Part shown: positions 25,863 to 34,940 of the stretch, piece after piece | Position numbering within the stretch: the first letter of the stretch is position 1 | How the letters are laid out: each line of letters begins with the position of its first letter | NCBI GenBank assembly: GCA_943846755.1 | Contig: OX044365.1 | Span: forward strand, 1,612,001-1,676,000 | DNA: 64,000 nt | Source: UBA8752 sp002336475 | GTDB taxonomy: Bacteria > Bacteroidota > Bacteroidia > Flavobacteriales_D > Sanyastnellaceae | Direction: 5' to 3' | Notes under the pieces: generated by a model | Seen by the model: only the letters and a program-made list of their open reading frames with translations | Databases searched by the model: none | What the model was told of the DNA's origin: nothing | Position numbers and translations under genes: made by a program

Positions 25863-28397
25863 TCACAAATCACCGATGTTCATGCCCATAGAAAAGTGGA
25901 ACTGCCCGCGCGCCATGCTGGGTGCCATTGGCACATCATCGAAGCGCCAGCCATAATCCAGACCGAGCAGTCCGAACATGGGAAGGAAAATGCGCATTCC
26001 GATGCCCCCTGACCGGTAGACATCAAAAGGGTCGAACCCATCTCCTGTCGCCCAAGTGTTGCCCGCCTCCAAAAACGCCATCGTGTAAATGGTGGCCGAA
26101 GGGTTGGTGGACAGGGGATACCTCAATTCGGTACCGTACTTGACGATGGCGCCCGCGCCCGTGTTTTGATCAGGAGCGGTCAGAGAAAGGTTGTCGTATC
26201 CGCGCAGCGAAATGATCTCCCGTCCGTCCAGGACATATCCGCTCAGGAACACCCCACCGAGGTAGAACCGTTCGAAAGGAGAGAGGCCAATCTGGCGGTT
26301 GTATTGCCCAATGAGCCCGCCGCCGAAATAAGTGCGCAGCACTAAAGACTTGGGGTTCTCTCCGCCACCGGTCGTGAGGGGTGTGTACCAATTGGCCACA
26401 AACTTCCACTTGTGGTACTCCACAAAGCGGAACCGCTCCTGCTCGCTCAAGCCACTCCAGTCCTTGTCTGGCGAGAACAAGCTGTAAGGCGGAGTCGCCT
26501 TGACACTCAACCGGACTTCAGAACCCCATACAGGGAAAATGGGGTCGCTGACCGAATTGCGGCTCACAATGAGGTTGAGCGCAATGTTGTTGGAACGGCC
26601 GTCGGTAAAGCTGAACAAGCCGCTGTTGTATTGGTCAAAGTCAAACCTTTGGTAGCTCAATCCCGCGTTCACAGTGAACCAATCATCTGGCTGCTTCCAG
26701 CGCTGACCGATGGAGGCCGAGACCCCGGTGATCATCAAGGTCTGCCGCAATGGATTCGGCTCTCCCTCAATGTTCTTGGGCTGTCCATTGGACTGGATAG
26801 AACGCCATGCCGCCACGGTCAGTGCATTGGGTTTCTTGCCCCCCAACCAGGGCTCGGTAAAGCTCACGTTGTAGCTCTGAAAGAACAGTCCGTTCGACTG
26901 GGCCCTTACACTCACGCGCTGTCCATCGCCCATAGGGACTGGTCGCCAGGCGCCCTTTTTCAAAGCTTTGCCTACCGCGAAGTTGTTGAAGGTCACACCC
27001 AAGGAGCCCACAATGCGGCCGCCGCCCCAGCCGCCTTGCAGCTCAATTTGGTCTGTGGGCTTTTCTTCGACCACATACTCGATGTTCACCGTCCCTTTTT
27101 CAGGGTCTTGCACGGGGTTGATGCCAAATGCTTCAGGGTTGAAGTAATTGAGTTGGCTCAATTCACGCTGGGTCCGAATGACATCAGTGCGGCTGAACAA
27201 GTCTCCGGGCATCGTGCGGATCTCCCGACGAATCACGTGGTCACTCGTCTTGGTATTGCCGCGCACATCTACCCTGCCAATGCGGAACTGCTTGCCCTCC
27301 ACCAAACGAACCTCGAGGTCAATGCTGTCGTTCTCAGCCCGAATTTCAACCGGAATGGCCTGGAAGGTCAGGTACCCATCATCGCTGTATAAAGCGCTCA
27401 GGTCAATCCCCTTTGGATTCATGAAGAGCCGCTTTTCGAGCTCCGCTACGTCATAGAGGTCTCCCCGTTTGAAACCCAGAAGGCTGTCAAGCTGTGCGGT
27501 TGAATACTTGGTGTTGCCCGTGAAGGTGATCTCTCTGAAGTGAAACTTGCCCCCTTCGTCCACCTTGACAGCAATCCCCAATTCGCCTTCGGGCGTTCGA
27601 AAAAGGCTGTCTCCAGAGATCCTGGCGTTGCGGTAGCCTTTCTCCCGATAGTAGGCGGTGACGCCTTCGAGGTCCGCATTGAACTCCTCCTCGATGAATT
27701 TCGAAGACTTGAAAATCCTCCACCAAGCGCGCTCCTTGGTGTTTTTCATGCGGCGCTTGATCGACTTTTCGTCCAAAGCGGATGAACCCGAAACTTGGAT
27801 GGTCCCGATCTTGATTTTCTCCCCTTTATCGATGTCAATGTTGACCCCGGCCGCATTTTCCAAGATGCTGTCAGGTGTGCTTGAAATGCTAACTGTGGCG
27901 TCGAAGTAGCCCTTTTCTAGATAGTGGTCCTCCAAGATGCGGCGGGCAGTGACTTTGAGGTTTTCATTGACAATTTGACCCCGCACCAAGTCGAGTTTGC
28001 CACGCAGTGTTTCTTGCTCTCCGCGCTTCACGCCTGTGAAACCGTATCGGGTGAGCCTCGGCATTTCCTTGACCCGAATCACCAGGTACACATCGCTGTC
28101 CCTTCTTTCCGCAAGCTCGATGGACACATCGCTGAACAGCCGCTGGTCCCAGAGGTTCCTGACGGCTGCTGCAAGGCGCTCTCCTGGGATAACGACCTCG
28201 TCGCCAACCTGCAAGCCGCTGAACAGCTTGACCGCCTGAACGTCGGTGTACTCAGCGCCCAAAACGGTGATACCCGCGATTCGGTAGTCGCTTGGCACCG
28301 CGAGTTCGAGCGCGTCTGAACCGGGCTGGGCCGACATGACAGCAGGAACGACCAAGGCCGTCAGCGTTGCAAATAGCGCGGTGAAATACGTCCTCAT
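25863..28397 (-). CDS. bamA: Outer membrane protein assembly factor BamA
   Basis: The Omp85 protein that inserts beta-barrels into the outer membrane. It has 844 residues with a signal peptide (about 1-23), five POTRA repeats (about 36-430, recognisable by blocks such as DYRIAGITVLGAEYT and FHFREITFTGNTKYS) and a 16-strand barrel in the C-terminal 400 residues. The loop-6 region shows a VRGxD-like LRGYDNLSL. The chain ends GMNIGDL rather than the usual aromatic residue. It starts two bases after the uppS stop, and the ompH pair follows. Confidence 0.94.
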   Translation of the reverse strand: MRTYFTALFATLTALVVPAVMSAQPGSDALELAVPSDYRIAGITVLGAEYTDVQAVKLFSGLQVGDEVVIPGERLAAAVRNLWDQRLFSDVSIELAERRDSDVYLVIRVKEMPRLTRYGFTGVKRGEQETLRGKLDLVRGQIVNENLKVTARRILEDHYLEKGYFDATVSISSTPDSILENAAGVNIDIDKGEKIKIGTIQVSGSSALDEKSIKRRMKNTKERAWWRIFKSSKFIEEEFNADLEGVTAYYREKGYRNARISGDSLFRTPEGELGIAVKVDEGGKFHFREITFTGNTKYSTAQLDSLLGFKRGDLYDVAELEKRLFMNPKGIDLSALYSDDGYLTFQAIPVEIRAENDSIDLEVRLVEGKQFRIGRVDVRGNTKTSDHVIRREIRTMPGDLFSRTDVIRTQRELSQLNYFNPEAFGINPVQDPEKGTVNIEYVVEEKPTDQIELQGGWGGGRIVGSLGVTFNNFAVGKALKKGAWRPVPMGDGQRVSVRAQSNGLFFQSYNVSFTEPWLGGKKPNALTVAAWRSIQSNGQPKNIEGEPNPLRQTLMITGVSASIGQRWKQPDDWFTVNAGLSYQRFDFDQYNSGLFSFTDGRSNNIALNLIVSRNSVSDPIFPVWGSEVRLSVKATPPYSLFSPDKDWSGLSEQERFRFVEYHKWKFVANWYTPLTTGGGENPKSLVLRTYFGGGLIGQYNRQIGLSPFERFYLGGVFLSGYVLDGREIISLRGYDNLSLTAPDQNTGAGAIVKYGTELRYPLSTNPSATIYTMAFLEAGNTWATGDGFDPFDVYRSGGIGMRIFLPMFGLLGLDYGWRFDDVPMAPSMARGQFHFSMGMNIGDL

Positions 28398-28399
28398 TC

Positions 28400-29161
28400 C
28401 TACTTCGTAATTCCCTGTTTGATGTCTTGCGCCTCGGTTGAAACCTGGTCTCCTGTGCGGCCGAAGCGGCGCTCACGACCCCTGAATTCCAAAATGGCCG
28501 CCTTAAAATGGTCCTCGCGAAAGTCAGGCCACATGACTGGCGTAAAGTGCAACTCCGAATAGGCCAATTGCCACAGCAAAAAGTTGCTCAATCGCTGCTC
28601 TCCACTGGTGCGAATCAACAGCTCCGGATCCGGCACGTCCGGCATGCTCAAGTGTTGCCGAACGGCATGTTCATCGATGTCCTCTGCCGGCATCCCTGAA
28701 CGAACAATCCTCCGAACGGCCTCTGTCAATTCCCAACGGCCACTGTAACTCAATGCCAAGATCAGGTTCAGCCCTTCGCAATGGGCTGTCTTCTGTTCTA
28801 CATCCCGCAATCCGGCGATGCAGGCATCAGGCAATGCTGAAATGTCACCTGTTGAACGCAGCCTGACTCCTTTGCGAATGAGCTCTGCCACTTCGCCAGC
28901 GAGGCTCTTCACAAGCAACTCCATGAGGGCGTTGATTTCCTCTTGGGGTCTGGACCAATTTTCTGTACTAAAAGCATACAAGGTGAGGTACCCGACACCG
29001 AGCTCACCCGCTGCACTCACTGCGGACCTGACGCTCTCCACGCCACTGGCATGGCCAAATATCCGGTCCTCTCCGCGCTCTCTGGCCCAACGTCCATTGC
29101 CGTCCATAATGACCGCCACGTGGCGGGGAAGGTGTTGTGATGGAGGTGTAGGCTCAACCAT
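28400..29161 (-). CDS. uppS: Isoprenyl transferase (undecaprenyl diphosphate synthase)
   Basis: A cis-prenyltransferase that extends FPP with IPP to the C55 carrier used for peptidoglycan and LPS. It has 253 residues. The catalytic Asp20 is in VIMDGNGRWA; other motifs are GHASGVESV, LTLYAFSTENW, SYSGRWE and the closing DPELLIRTSGEQRLSNFLLWQ plus YSELHF. It precedes bamA in the conserved Bacteroidota order. A possible -7 element (TACCTTGC on this strand, 29219-29226) lies 57 bases upstream. Confidence 0.95.
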   Translation of the reverse strand: MVEPTPPSQHLPRHVAVIMDGNGRWARERGEDRIFGHASGVESVRSAVSAAGELGVGYLTLYAFSTENWSRPQEEINALMELLVKSLAGEVAELIRKGVRLRSTGDISALPDACIAGLRDVEQKTAHCEGLNLILALSYSGRWELTEAVRRIVRSGMPAEDIDEHAVRQHLSMPDVPDPELLIRTSGEQRLSNFLLWQLAYSELHFTPVMWPDFREDHFKAAILEFRGRERRFGRTGDQVSTEAQDIKQGITK

Positions 29162-29279
29162 GTTGGTTTGCGTGAATCGCAGAAGCAGCGGCGAATGTGG
29201 TCACCACCGCTTTGACATGCAAGGTAGACACCGCATTCTGCTTCGAGATTGGGAGTTTTTCACCTAATTGAACAGAAGA

Positions 29280-30125
29280 TCAACGGTCCCAGCAGGTCGT
29301 AGGACTCTTGTCGATTCGAAAAGTGAACGATAAGGTCATCGCGCCAAACCGGTCATCCCGGTCATTGAAACCCCGCATCTGCCCCACTGGATCGACCAGG
29401 TCGCCTTCCTTCTCGATGCGCGACACACTCAATTCTTCGGCAAGCGGCCCCGCTTCCTCCTCCAACACTGCGGTGCTTGCGTAATAGCCCGCAACGTCGT
29501 CCAAATAGTCTGACCAAGTGCGGCGCATTCCCCATTCAAAATTCAAGGCTGAGAAATGTCCCAAATTCAACTTGAAACCGATGCCAAAAGGGACCGCAAA
29601 CCCCGTGGTTGCATAGCGGCCTTCACCTGAACCCGTGCTTTGCCCCTCCGTGCCGAGGGGTTGAAGTTCGTACCAGACTTCTCCAATCTGGGCTTCGGGC
29701 ATGTGGCTGTAGAGCGAGAGTCCTGCAAACAGATACCCCGTGAACCGGTCCTTGGTGTTGCCTATTTGATAGCGTGTGTAATTGAATTCCGCCACAACAG
29801 CGCCCTCGGTGATCGCATTGCGAAAATGCAAGTTCCGGTTCGCAATCCAGGGGTCCTTTGAATCGGAATCATAGTACAGAAGTCGGGTCCGGTTCAAGCT
29901 GGCCCTTATCCCAATGCGGCGGTTGACGTTGAACCTTAAAAACCCGCCAAACCCAGGCTGCAGGCGCCCTTGGAAATGGCCTGTAGGATTAAGTTCACCG
30001 AGGTAATAGCCCGTGCCTACAGTCAGCCCCAGGGTTTTGCTGGTTTCGAATTTGCGCTGGCCATGTACCGTTCCTGCCCAAGCGAGGAAAAGCAGAAGGA
30101 GCGTAAAAAGCGGACGTGACATCAT
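29280..30125 (-). CDS. Outer-membrane beta-barrel protein, DUF6089 family
   Basis: An exported protein of 281 residues with a signal peptide (MMSRPLFTLLLLFLA..., cleavage near VHG-Q). The mature chain alternates short hydrophobic strands with polar turns (TLGLTVGTGYYLGELN, FGGFLRFNVNRRIGIRASL, FAGLSLYSHMP), as in small eight-strand barrels, and ends in a strand with Phe-rich alternation. DUF6089 genes usually sit between nadK and uppS/bamA in Bacteroidota, exactly as here. Function is unknown; a part in envelope biogenesis is inferred only from position. Confidence 0.78.
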   Translation of the reverse strand: MMSRPLFTLLLLFLAWAGTVHGQRKFETSKTLGLTVGTGYYLGELNPTGHFQGRLQPGFGGFLRFNVNRRIGIRASLNRTRLLYYDSDSKDPWIANRNLHFRNAITEGAVVAEFNYTRYQIGNTKDRFTGYLFAGLSLYSHMPEAQIGEVWYELQPLGTEGQSTGSGEGRYATTGFAVPFGIGFKLNLGHFSALNFEWGMRRTWSDYLDDVAGYYASTAVLEEEAGPLAEELSVSRIEKEGDLVDPVGQMRGFNDRDDRFGAMTLSFTFRIDKSPTTCWDR

Positions 30126-30142
30126 GGCTAAAGGACGCTGCT

Positions 30143-31084
30143 TTAACGGAGGTTGCCCCCGGTTTCTTGCCCCCCGTCCATGGAATGGCCTTCGCGGGCA
30201 TCCAATCCGAGGTGCAGTTTGCGGCGCACTGTTTCGATAAAGTCCACCCCGGGAAGCTGAACCAACAAGAATGGACGTTCAGCTGGCCGCACTGCAAACT
30301 TTGCAGGCGCTGCCACCTTGTAGGAGCGCGTATCCATGGTGAGCATCAGGTGATCGTCGCGCCCCTCTGCCTCGATTTCCAATGTGCCCTCCAATGGAAT
30401 CACCACGGGACGGTCATACAAATTGTGCGGGGCAATGGGGTTGAGGACGATGGCGTTGCTGTCGGGGTGAATGATTGGCCCTCCACAGCTTAAAGAATAG
30501 GCTGTAGACCCTGTAGGCGTGGAAACGATGAGTCCATCAGACCAATACCGGTTGATGAACACCCCATTGCGGCTCACAGATACCCGGATCATGCTCGCTA
30601 CATCGCGGCGGTGTACAGTGATTTCATTGAGGGCCCGCAGGTTAGAACCCAACTCTGCGTCGGGAAAATCCACCTCGAGCATGGCCCGTTGTTCCACTTT
30701 GTATGCGCCCTTCAAAATGCCCGGCAGCGCACGGGCCGCATCCGGCATGGGCAAATGAGAGAGAAATCCCAGCCGCCCAGTATTGATTCCCAAAACCGGT
30801 ATCGGACGACCTGCCAACATGCCCGCAGTTTCCAATACTGTTCCGTCGCCACCGAACGTCAGGACCATGCCAAACACCTCTTCACCTTCCAGTTCGCACA
30901 CCCCATCTTGGTCGTCCCCTAGTCCCATCTCAGAGAGCGCCCCATGAAAAACAGCGGTAAAGGCCAGCTTGACATCGGCATTGCGCAAGACGCCAAGAAC
31001 GTCGCGGTATGCAGAGATGTCGGCTTCGGCGATCATCGTGCCGTGCAACAAAAGGGATTGGATGGGGGACTTTTGACTGTCCAT
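30143..31084 (-). CDS. nadK: NAD kinase
   Basis: Phosphorylates NAD to NADP. It has 313 residues. The catalytic GGDGTVLE motif is at about residues 78-85, followed by GINTGRLGFL, the NE-containing ALNEITVHR, and the second-domain SDGLIVSTPTGSTAYSLSCGGPI, characteristic of the family. It is four bases before the start-side neighbour's stop and 18 bases from the DUF6089 gene, so it belongs to the same operon as uppS and bamA. Confidence 0.95.
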   Translation of the reverse strand: MDSQKSPIQSLLLHGTMIAEADISAYRDVLGVLRNADVKLAFTAVFHGALSEMGLGDDQDGVCELEGEEVFGMVLTFGGDGTVLETAGMLAGRPIPVLGINTGRLGFLSHLPMPDAARALPGILKGAYKVEQRAMLEVDFPDAELGSNLRALNEITVHRRDVASMIRVSVSRNGVFINRYWSDGLIVSTPTGSTAYSLSCGGPIIHPDSNAIVLNPIAPHNLYDRPVVIPLEGTLEIEAEGRDDHLMLTMDTRSYKVAAPAKFAVRPAERPFLLVQLPGVDFIETVRRKLHLGLDAREGHSMDGGQETGGNLR

Positions 31085-31087
31085 GGA

Positions 31088-31762
31088 TCAGATGTTCATG
31101 TACCTTCTGAAGGCCGCCATGCGGTGCTTCATCTCCTCTGCGTATTCTTCGGCCCGGTAGAAGGCGCGCACGTCATATCCATGCCTTCTCAGCCCGTCGA
31201 TCAGCCCTTCAATGTTCCGCGTTGAAAGCCTGAGCGCCACTTCTGCATTTTCAGAATGGTGGCCATCACTGACAAGGACCTGAAGGATCTTGACCCCTTC
31301 GGATTCTACCCGGTGGGAGACTTGCGCCAAACTGTAATCCTTCCAAGGCATTTCCAGCGTGAGAATGCTCCCTTCGCTAAACGGGGTCAAGCTGTTGTGA
31401 AAAGCCCTCCACAGGTGGGCCCTGTCGGTACAGCCCAGCAACATGCCGTCTTCTACCACCGGAACTACACTGACATCTGCTTCGCAAAGCACGTCCACCA
31501 CCTCTAAGAAATGCTGGCCTGGTGCGACCATGACCGGCATCAATTGCACATTGGTCAAAAACACAGACTCGCCCTCTTTATCCAAAAGGTGCTGTTCTGC
31601 TACCAACCCCAGGTATCGGCCCTCAGCAGCCACCGGAAGGTGCTCCACTTTGAATTCATCCATAGCGCGCAAAGCCTTTTCCAAGGTGTCGCCTGGGTTG
31701 AGCGCGATCAGTTCGTCGTTGATGATACTTTTTGCGTGCATGGACTTTATTACTCCCGACAT
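31088..31762 (-). CDS. CBS-domain protein
   Basis: A cytoplasmic protein of 224 residues with a pair of CBS motifs in the first 130 residues (ALNPGDTLEKALRAMDEFKVEHLPV and VLCEADVSVVPVVEDG) and an ACT-like C-terminal part (about 145-224). CBS pairs bind adenosyl nucleotides, but no effector domain is attached, so its role is unknown. It sits directly ahead of nadK, whose product acts on adenine nucleotides; the two may be linked. ATG 31762 is chosen because a TAATTTCG promoter element ends 11 bases upstream; ATG 31741 is the alternative. Confidence 0.82.
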   Translation of the reverse strand: MSGVIKSMHAKSIINDELIALNPGDTLEKALRAMDEFKVEHLPVAAEGRYLGLVAEQHLLDKEGESVFLTNVQLMPVMVAPGQHFLEVVDVLCEADVSVVPVVEDGMLLGCTDRAHLWRAFHNSLTPFSEGSILTLEMPWKDYSLAQVSHRVESEGVKILQVLVSDGHHSENAEVALRLSTRNIEGLIDGLRRHGYDVRAFYRAEEYAEEMKHRMAAFRRYMNI

Positions 31763-31773
31763 CCGGGACTTTG

Positions 31774-31781
31774 CGAAATTA
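31774..31781 (-). promoter_or_regulatory. Putative -7 element of the CBS-nadK-uppS-bamA operon
   Basis: Minus strand reads TAATTTCG, ending 11 bases before ATG 31762, in the 51-base divergent gap with pdxJ. Confidence 0.4.
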
Positions 31782-31813
31782 GCCGTCAGTAAGGGCACAA
31801 CCCCATTAGGTCC

Positions 31814-32545
31814 ATGGAAACTTTCCCAACGCGTCTGAGCGTCAACGTCAACAAAATAGCCACACTGCGAAATGCTCGCGGTGCTGCGCGGCCTTGCCCG
31901 GTAGCCGCGGCTGTGCGCATTCAGCAATGGGGAGCGGATGGCATCACAGTACATCCTCGTCCCGACGGCCGTCACATCACGTTTGACGACGTTCGAAAGC
32001 TCAAACCCGTCATCACCACGGAGTTCAACATCGAAGGATACCCATCGTCGGAGTTTGTGGACTTGGTGTTAGAAATCGCTCCGGACCAGGTGACTTTGGT
32101 CCCAGATCCACCCGGAATTCTCACTTCAAATGAGGGTTGGGACACCCGCATCCATGCGGAGATGCTGGGGCAGGTGCTTTCCAAGTTCAGAGAAGCCGGC
32201 ATTCGAACCAGCCTGTTTATCTCCACGGACCACAGCCTGATTCAAGGGGCCGCTGATGTAGGGGCCGACCGCATCGAGCTGTATACCGGTCCCTACGCTG
32301 CGGCCTTTCCTCAAGACCCTTCCGCTGCCGTCCGACCCTTTGCCGCTGCTGCCGAACACGCTGCAAACGTTGGGCTCGATGTCAATGCAGGACACGATCT
32401 CGACCTGGACAACCTCGCCCATTTCGCCCAACATGTGCAGCCCCTTCACGAGGTCAGCATAGGCCACGCCTTGATCAGCGACGCCCTCTACGTGGGACTG
32501 CAAAACGCGGTTGGACAATACAAAGCGCAGTTGCGCCCTGCATAA
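31814..32545 (+). CDS. pdxJ: Pyridoxine 5'-phosphate synthase
   Basis: Condenses 1-deoxyxylulose 5-phosphate with amino-acetone phosphate to give pyridoxine 5'-phosphate. It has 243 residues, the usual TIM-barrel length. Recognisable segments are RLSVNVNKIATLRNARG (start), GITVHPRPDGRHI, TTEFNIEGYPS, TLVPDPP, VSLFI-like SLFISTDHSLI, ELYTGPYA, LDVNAGHDLDLDN and VSIGHALISDAL. It is divergent from the CBS-nadK block and overlaps the next gene by one base. Dxs, which makes one of its substrates, is at 38-40 kb. Confidence 0.95.
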   Translation: METFPTRLSVNVNKIATLRNARGAARPCPVAAAVRIQQWGADGITVHPRPDGRHITFDDVRKLKPVITTEFNIEGYPSSEFVDLVLEIAPDQVTLVPDPPGILTSNEGWDTRIHAEMLGQVLSKFREAGIRTSLFISTDHSLIQGAADVGADRIELYTGPYAAAFPQDPSAAVRPFAAAAEHAANVGLDVNAGHDLDLDNLAHFAQHVQPLHEVSIGHALISDALYVGLQNAVGQYKAQLRPA

Positions 32546-33330
32546 TGGTGCTCTTTCATCGCGTTTTAGGAGCGCACCCCATCGACAGGGCCGCGCCCCC
32601 ACTGGTCGTCCTGCATGGCCTTTTAGGGTCTTCTGACAACTGGCAAACTTTGGGGACCCGTTGGGCGACGGACCGCCCCGTAGTGCTCGTGGACCAGCGG
32701 AACCATGGCCGCAGCCCCCACCACCCCAACCACGGTTACCCCGATATGGTGGTCGACCTGCTCGACACCATGGACGCGCTGGGAATCAGGCAAGCGGATA
32801 TACTCGGGCACAGCATGGGCGGCAAAACGGCGATGTATTTCACGGACCGGCACCCTGGGCGTTGCCGCAGCCTCATCGTGGCAGACATGGCTCCCGTTGC
32901 CTATCCCCCGCACCACCTGCACCTGTTCGATGCGCTGGCCGCATTGGATTTGTCATCTTTTGGCCGGAGGAGTGAGGTCGAAGCCGCCCTCACCTCATCG
33001 ATACCTGAAGCCGGTGTGCGGCAATTTCTCCTCAAAGGCCTGTACCGATCAGACCCCGCACGTTTCGCCTGGCGGTTCAACCTGCCCGTACTCCGCCGGC
33101 ACTTGGCAGACATGACCGGCCACAGGCCACTCGGTGAAATCCCCGCACCGGCATTGAGCATTTACGGCACGAGGTCAGATTATGTGGTTGGAAGAGGCAT
33201 GGACGCCATGAAGGCCCACTTTCCCCAGTTGCACACCTGTGCCTTAGATGCGGGCCATTGGCTGCACGCTGAACAGCCCCAGGCTTTTGATGCCGCCGTG
33301 GTTGACTTTCTTAGCCGCCAGGAAGCCTAA
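32545..33330 (+). CDS. Alpha/beta-hydrolase (YbfF-like esterase)
   Basis: A soluble esterase-type enzyme of 261 residues. The nucleophile elbow is GHSMGG (about residues 90-95), the oxyanion region is LHGLLGSSDNW, and the catalytic His is in DAGHWLHAEQP near the C-terminus. The acidic member is probably Asp in YGTRSDYV. DQRNHGRSPHH is the block shared with YbfF acyl-CoA esterases. The ATG overlaps the pdxJ stop (TAATG), so translation is coupled, a pairing seen in many Bacteroidota. The natural substrate is not known. Confidence 0.87.
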   Translation: MVLFHRVLGAHPIDRAAPPLVVLHGLLGSSDNWQTLGTRWATDRPVVLVDQRNHGRSPHHPNHGYPDMVVDLLDTMDALGIRQADILGHSMGGKTAMYFTDRHPGRCRSLIVADMAPVAYPPHHLHLFDALAALDLSSFGRRSEVEAALTSSIPEAGVRQFLLKGLYRSDPARFAWRFNLPVLRRHLADMTGHRPLGEIPAPALSIYGTRSDYVVGRGMDAMKAHFPQLHTCALDAGHWLHAEQPQAFDAAVVDFLSRQEA

Positions 33331-33335
33331 CAGCA

Positions 33336-33369
33336 AAACGCCCGCTCCGGCAAAGCCGTGCGGACGTTT
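33336..33369. terminator. Imperfect hairpin between converging genes
   Basis: AAACG (33336-33340) pairs with CGTTT (33365-33369), and inner CCG and CGGC segments pair with GCCG and CGG around an AAA loop. It lies between the hydrolase stop (33330) and the convergent stop at 33400, so it could end transcription from both sides. No long T-run follows. Confidence 0.4.
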
Positions 33370-33399
33370 CAATGTGGGGTAAAGTGTGGTGATCAGCCC

Positions 33400-33828
33400 T
33401 TAGAGCCAACCATAATGCTGACACAGCCTTCGTGCTGAATCACAGCTTCCGTTGGGGGGAACCTGAACACGGATCGTCATTTGCTGGGTATTGGCTACCC
33501 TGAAATCGAAATGGTCCTTTTCCTTGTCTGAACTGTCATAGATGCCGTTGCCCCTGCTGTCCAATACTTGGAAAGTCAGGTCACCGAGCACCGGGTGTCC
33601 GCACACCAAAAGCCGGTAGGCGCGGTCACCAAAAAATGTCAGTTCGAGTTCAGCTTCATCACCGGGGATCAGAACCGCAGTGTTGTAGTTGTCATTCTGC
33701 ACGTAATCCTCCAACGCAGGAAGACAGCGCTTCTTCGTGAAAGTCCGGCATTGTGCTGTAGCATCGGCCACGGTGAAGATCATCACCAGGGCGAGGGCAG
33801 CGAGGGGGATTGTTTTAATCGCAGTCAT
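33400..33828 (-). CDS. Small exported protein of unknown function
   Basis: A 142-residue protein with a signal peptide (MTAIKTIPLAALALVMIF..., cleavage near TAQ-CRTF). The mature part has six cysteines and looks all-beta (DEAELELTFFGDRAYRLLVCG, LTFQVLDSRGNGIYDSS, QQMTIRVQVP), resembling a small jelly-roll or bacterial pre-peptidase-like sandwich. No family was recognised. It starts 17 bases after the stop of the lipoprotein gene at 33846-34778, so the two are probably one operon. ATG 33828 is chosen at the signal peptide; the frame is open to 33849. Confidence 0.7.
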   Translation of the reverse strand: MTAIKTIPLAALALVMIFTVADATAQCRTFTKKRCLPALEDYVQNDNYNTAVLIPGDEAELELTFFGDRAYRLLVCGHPVLGDLTFQVLDSRGNGIYDSSDKEKDHFDFRVANTQQMTIRVQVPPNGSCDSARRLCQHYGWL

Positions 33829-33845
33829 GGCGCTATGGGTTACGT

Positions 33846-34778
33846 TCACTTTGCGTATTGGTTACGAACTGCAGCAATTGTTTCAGAAATCGCGTCCAGG
33901 GTAGCCTGGTCGTATTGGACTTCTGGCCCACCGCTGATGACCACCATGCCATCCTCAGCAGCCGAAGCCGCCGCAGCATTTTCTGTGATCGTGACACCTG
34001 CGAAAGCGGCCTCAACCGGGGTCAGGGCCTCCATCATTCCCTTGAGGGCTGGTGTTGGAGCATAGCTCCTGAGCAGTCCCATCAGGTTTTCCAAGGTCAT
34101 CTTCTGTTCTGCGATGCGCAACTTCAAGTCGTCAGTAGATGTGTTGAGGCTGCGCGTACCGAGGTAAACACCCTCGATCCATCCACCTGCTGCCATCAAA
34201 CCACTGACTTCCTCCATGCCGTTTTCACGGAACCGGGCGTTGAGCGAATAGAAAGTGTCTGTGACGATGTCTACCAGAGAATCGCGGATGTCGCGGTTGT
34301 TGTCTGCCCGTGCGATGAGACCGGCGTTGATGATGTCGCCTACTCCGAGTCCGTCACACAGCCGGCGGCATGTGTTGAGGTAATCAACCGATTGCTGGTT
34401 CTGGTTGAAAATCACCGAGTAACTCAAGTCACCCGCGTAGATGCCGAGGTTGACAGATTGAAGCTCAGTGGTGGTGTAACCCGCAGCGTTGTCCAAGGTG
34501 TGCAGCGCACCAGAATCAAAACGAATCCCGCTGCGCTCCAACAGCATGGCTGTCTCTATGGGCGAGGGCACCGCATGGAAGATCTGCTTGAAGGCCTTTT
34601 GACGTCGGGCGGGCATCATGCCCTCCTGGTCCATGGGCTGATCGCTGTTGGCATTTGCCCCATCAGACGCACCGGCGTCTGGAGCTTCGCCGCAGCCGAC
34701 GAAGAACAACATCAAGGGAAGTGCTGTCCATGTCGCCAAGGGCAAGGAAAGCGTGAATCGGTCGTTTTTGAGTTTCAT
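33846..34778 (-). CDS. Bacteroidota lipoprotein of unknown function
   Basis: A 310-residue exported lipoprotein. The signal ends with the lipobox LFFVGC (Cys about residue 29), followed by an acidic flexible linker rich in Ala, Asp and Asn, which in Bacteroidota often directs surface exposure. The mature domain is mostly helical (IETAMLLERSGIRFD, LNTCRRLCDGLGVGD, LRIAEQKMTLENLMGLL). No catalytic motif is seen. A related lipoprotein type occurs widely in the phylum without assigned function. A possible -7 element (TAACTTTC on this strand, 34844-34851) lies 65 bases upstream. A small exported protein follows. Confidence 0.75.
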   Translation of the reverse strand: MKLKNDRFTLSLPLATWTALPLMLFFVGCGEAPDAGASDGANANSDQPMDQEGMMPARRQKAFKQIFHAVPSPIETAMLLERSGIRFDSGALHTLDNAAGYTTTELQSVNLGIYAGDLSYSVIFNQNQQSVDYLNTCRRLCDGLGVGDIINAGLIARADNNRDIRDSLVDIVTDTFYSLNARFRENGMEEVSGLMAAGGWIEGVYLGTRSLNTSTDDLKLRIAEQKMTLENLMGLLRSYAPTPALKGMMEALTPVEAAFAGVTITENAAAASAAEDGMVVISGGPEVQYDQATLDAISETIAAVRNQYAK

Positions 34779-34940
34779 GGAAAATCCAAGCGGGTTGTGA
34801 AGGCAAGTTGAATCTGGTACGGCAAGCGCCGATTGCCTGTTTCGAAAGTTATCCTCTCTTGGAGGTGAATGCTGTCAGCGGTGCAGTAAAACCTTCGTCA
34901 GAATGAACCGATGAAGCCCCGGAATGGACATGATCAGCGG

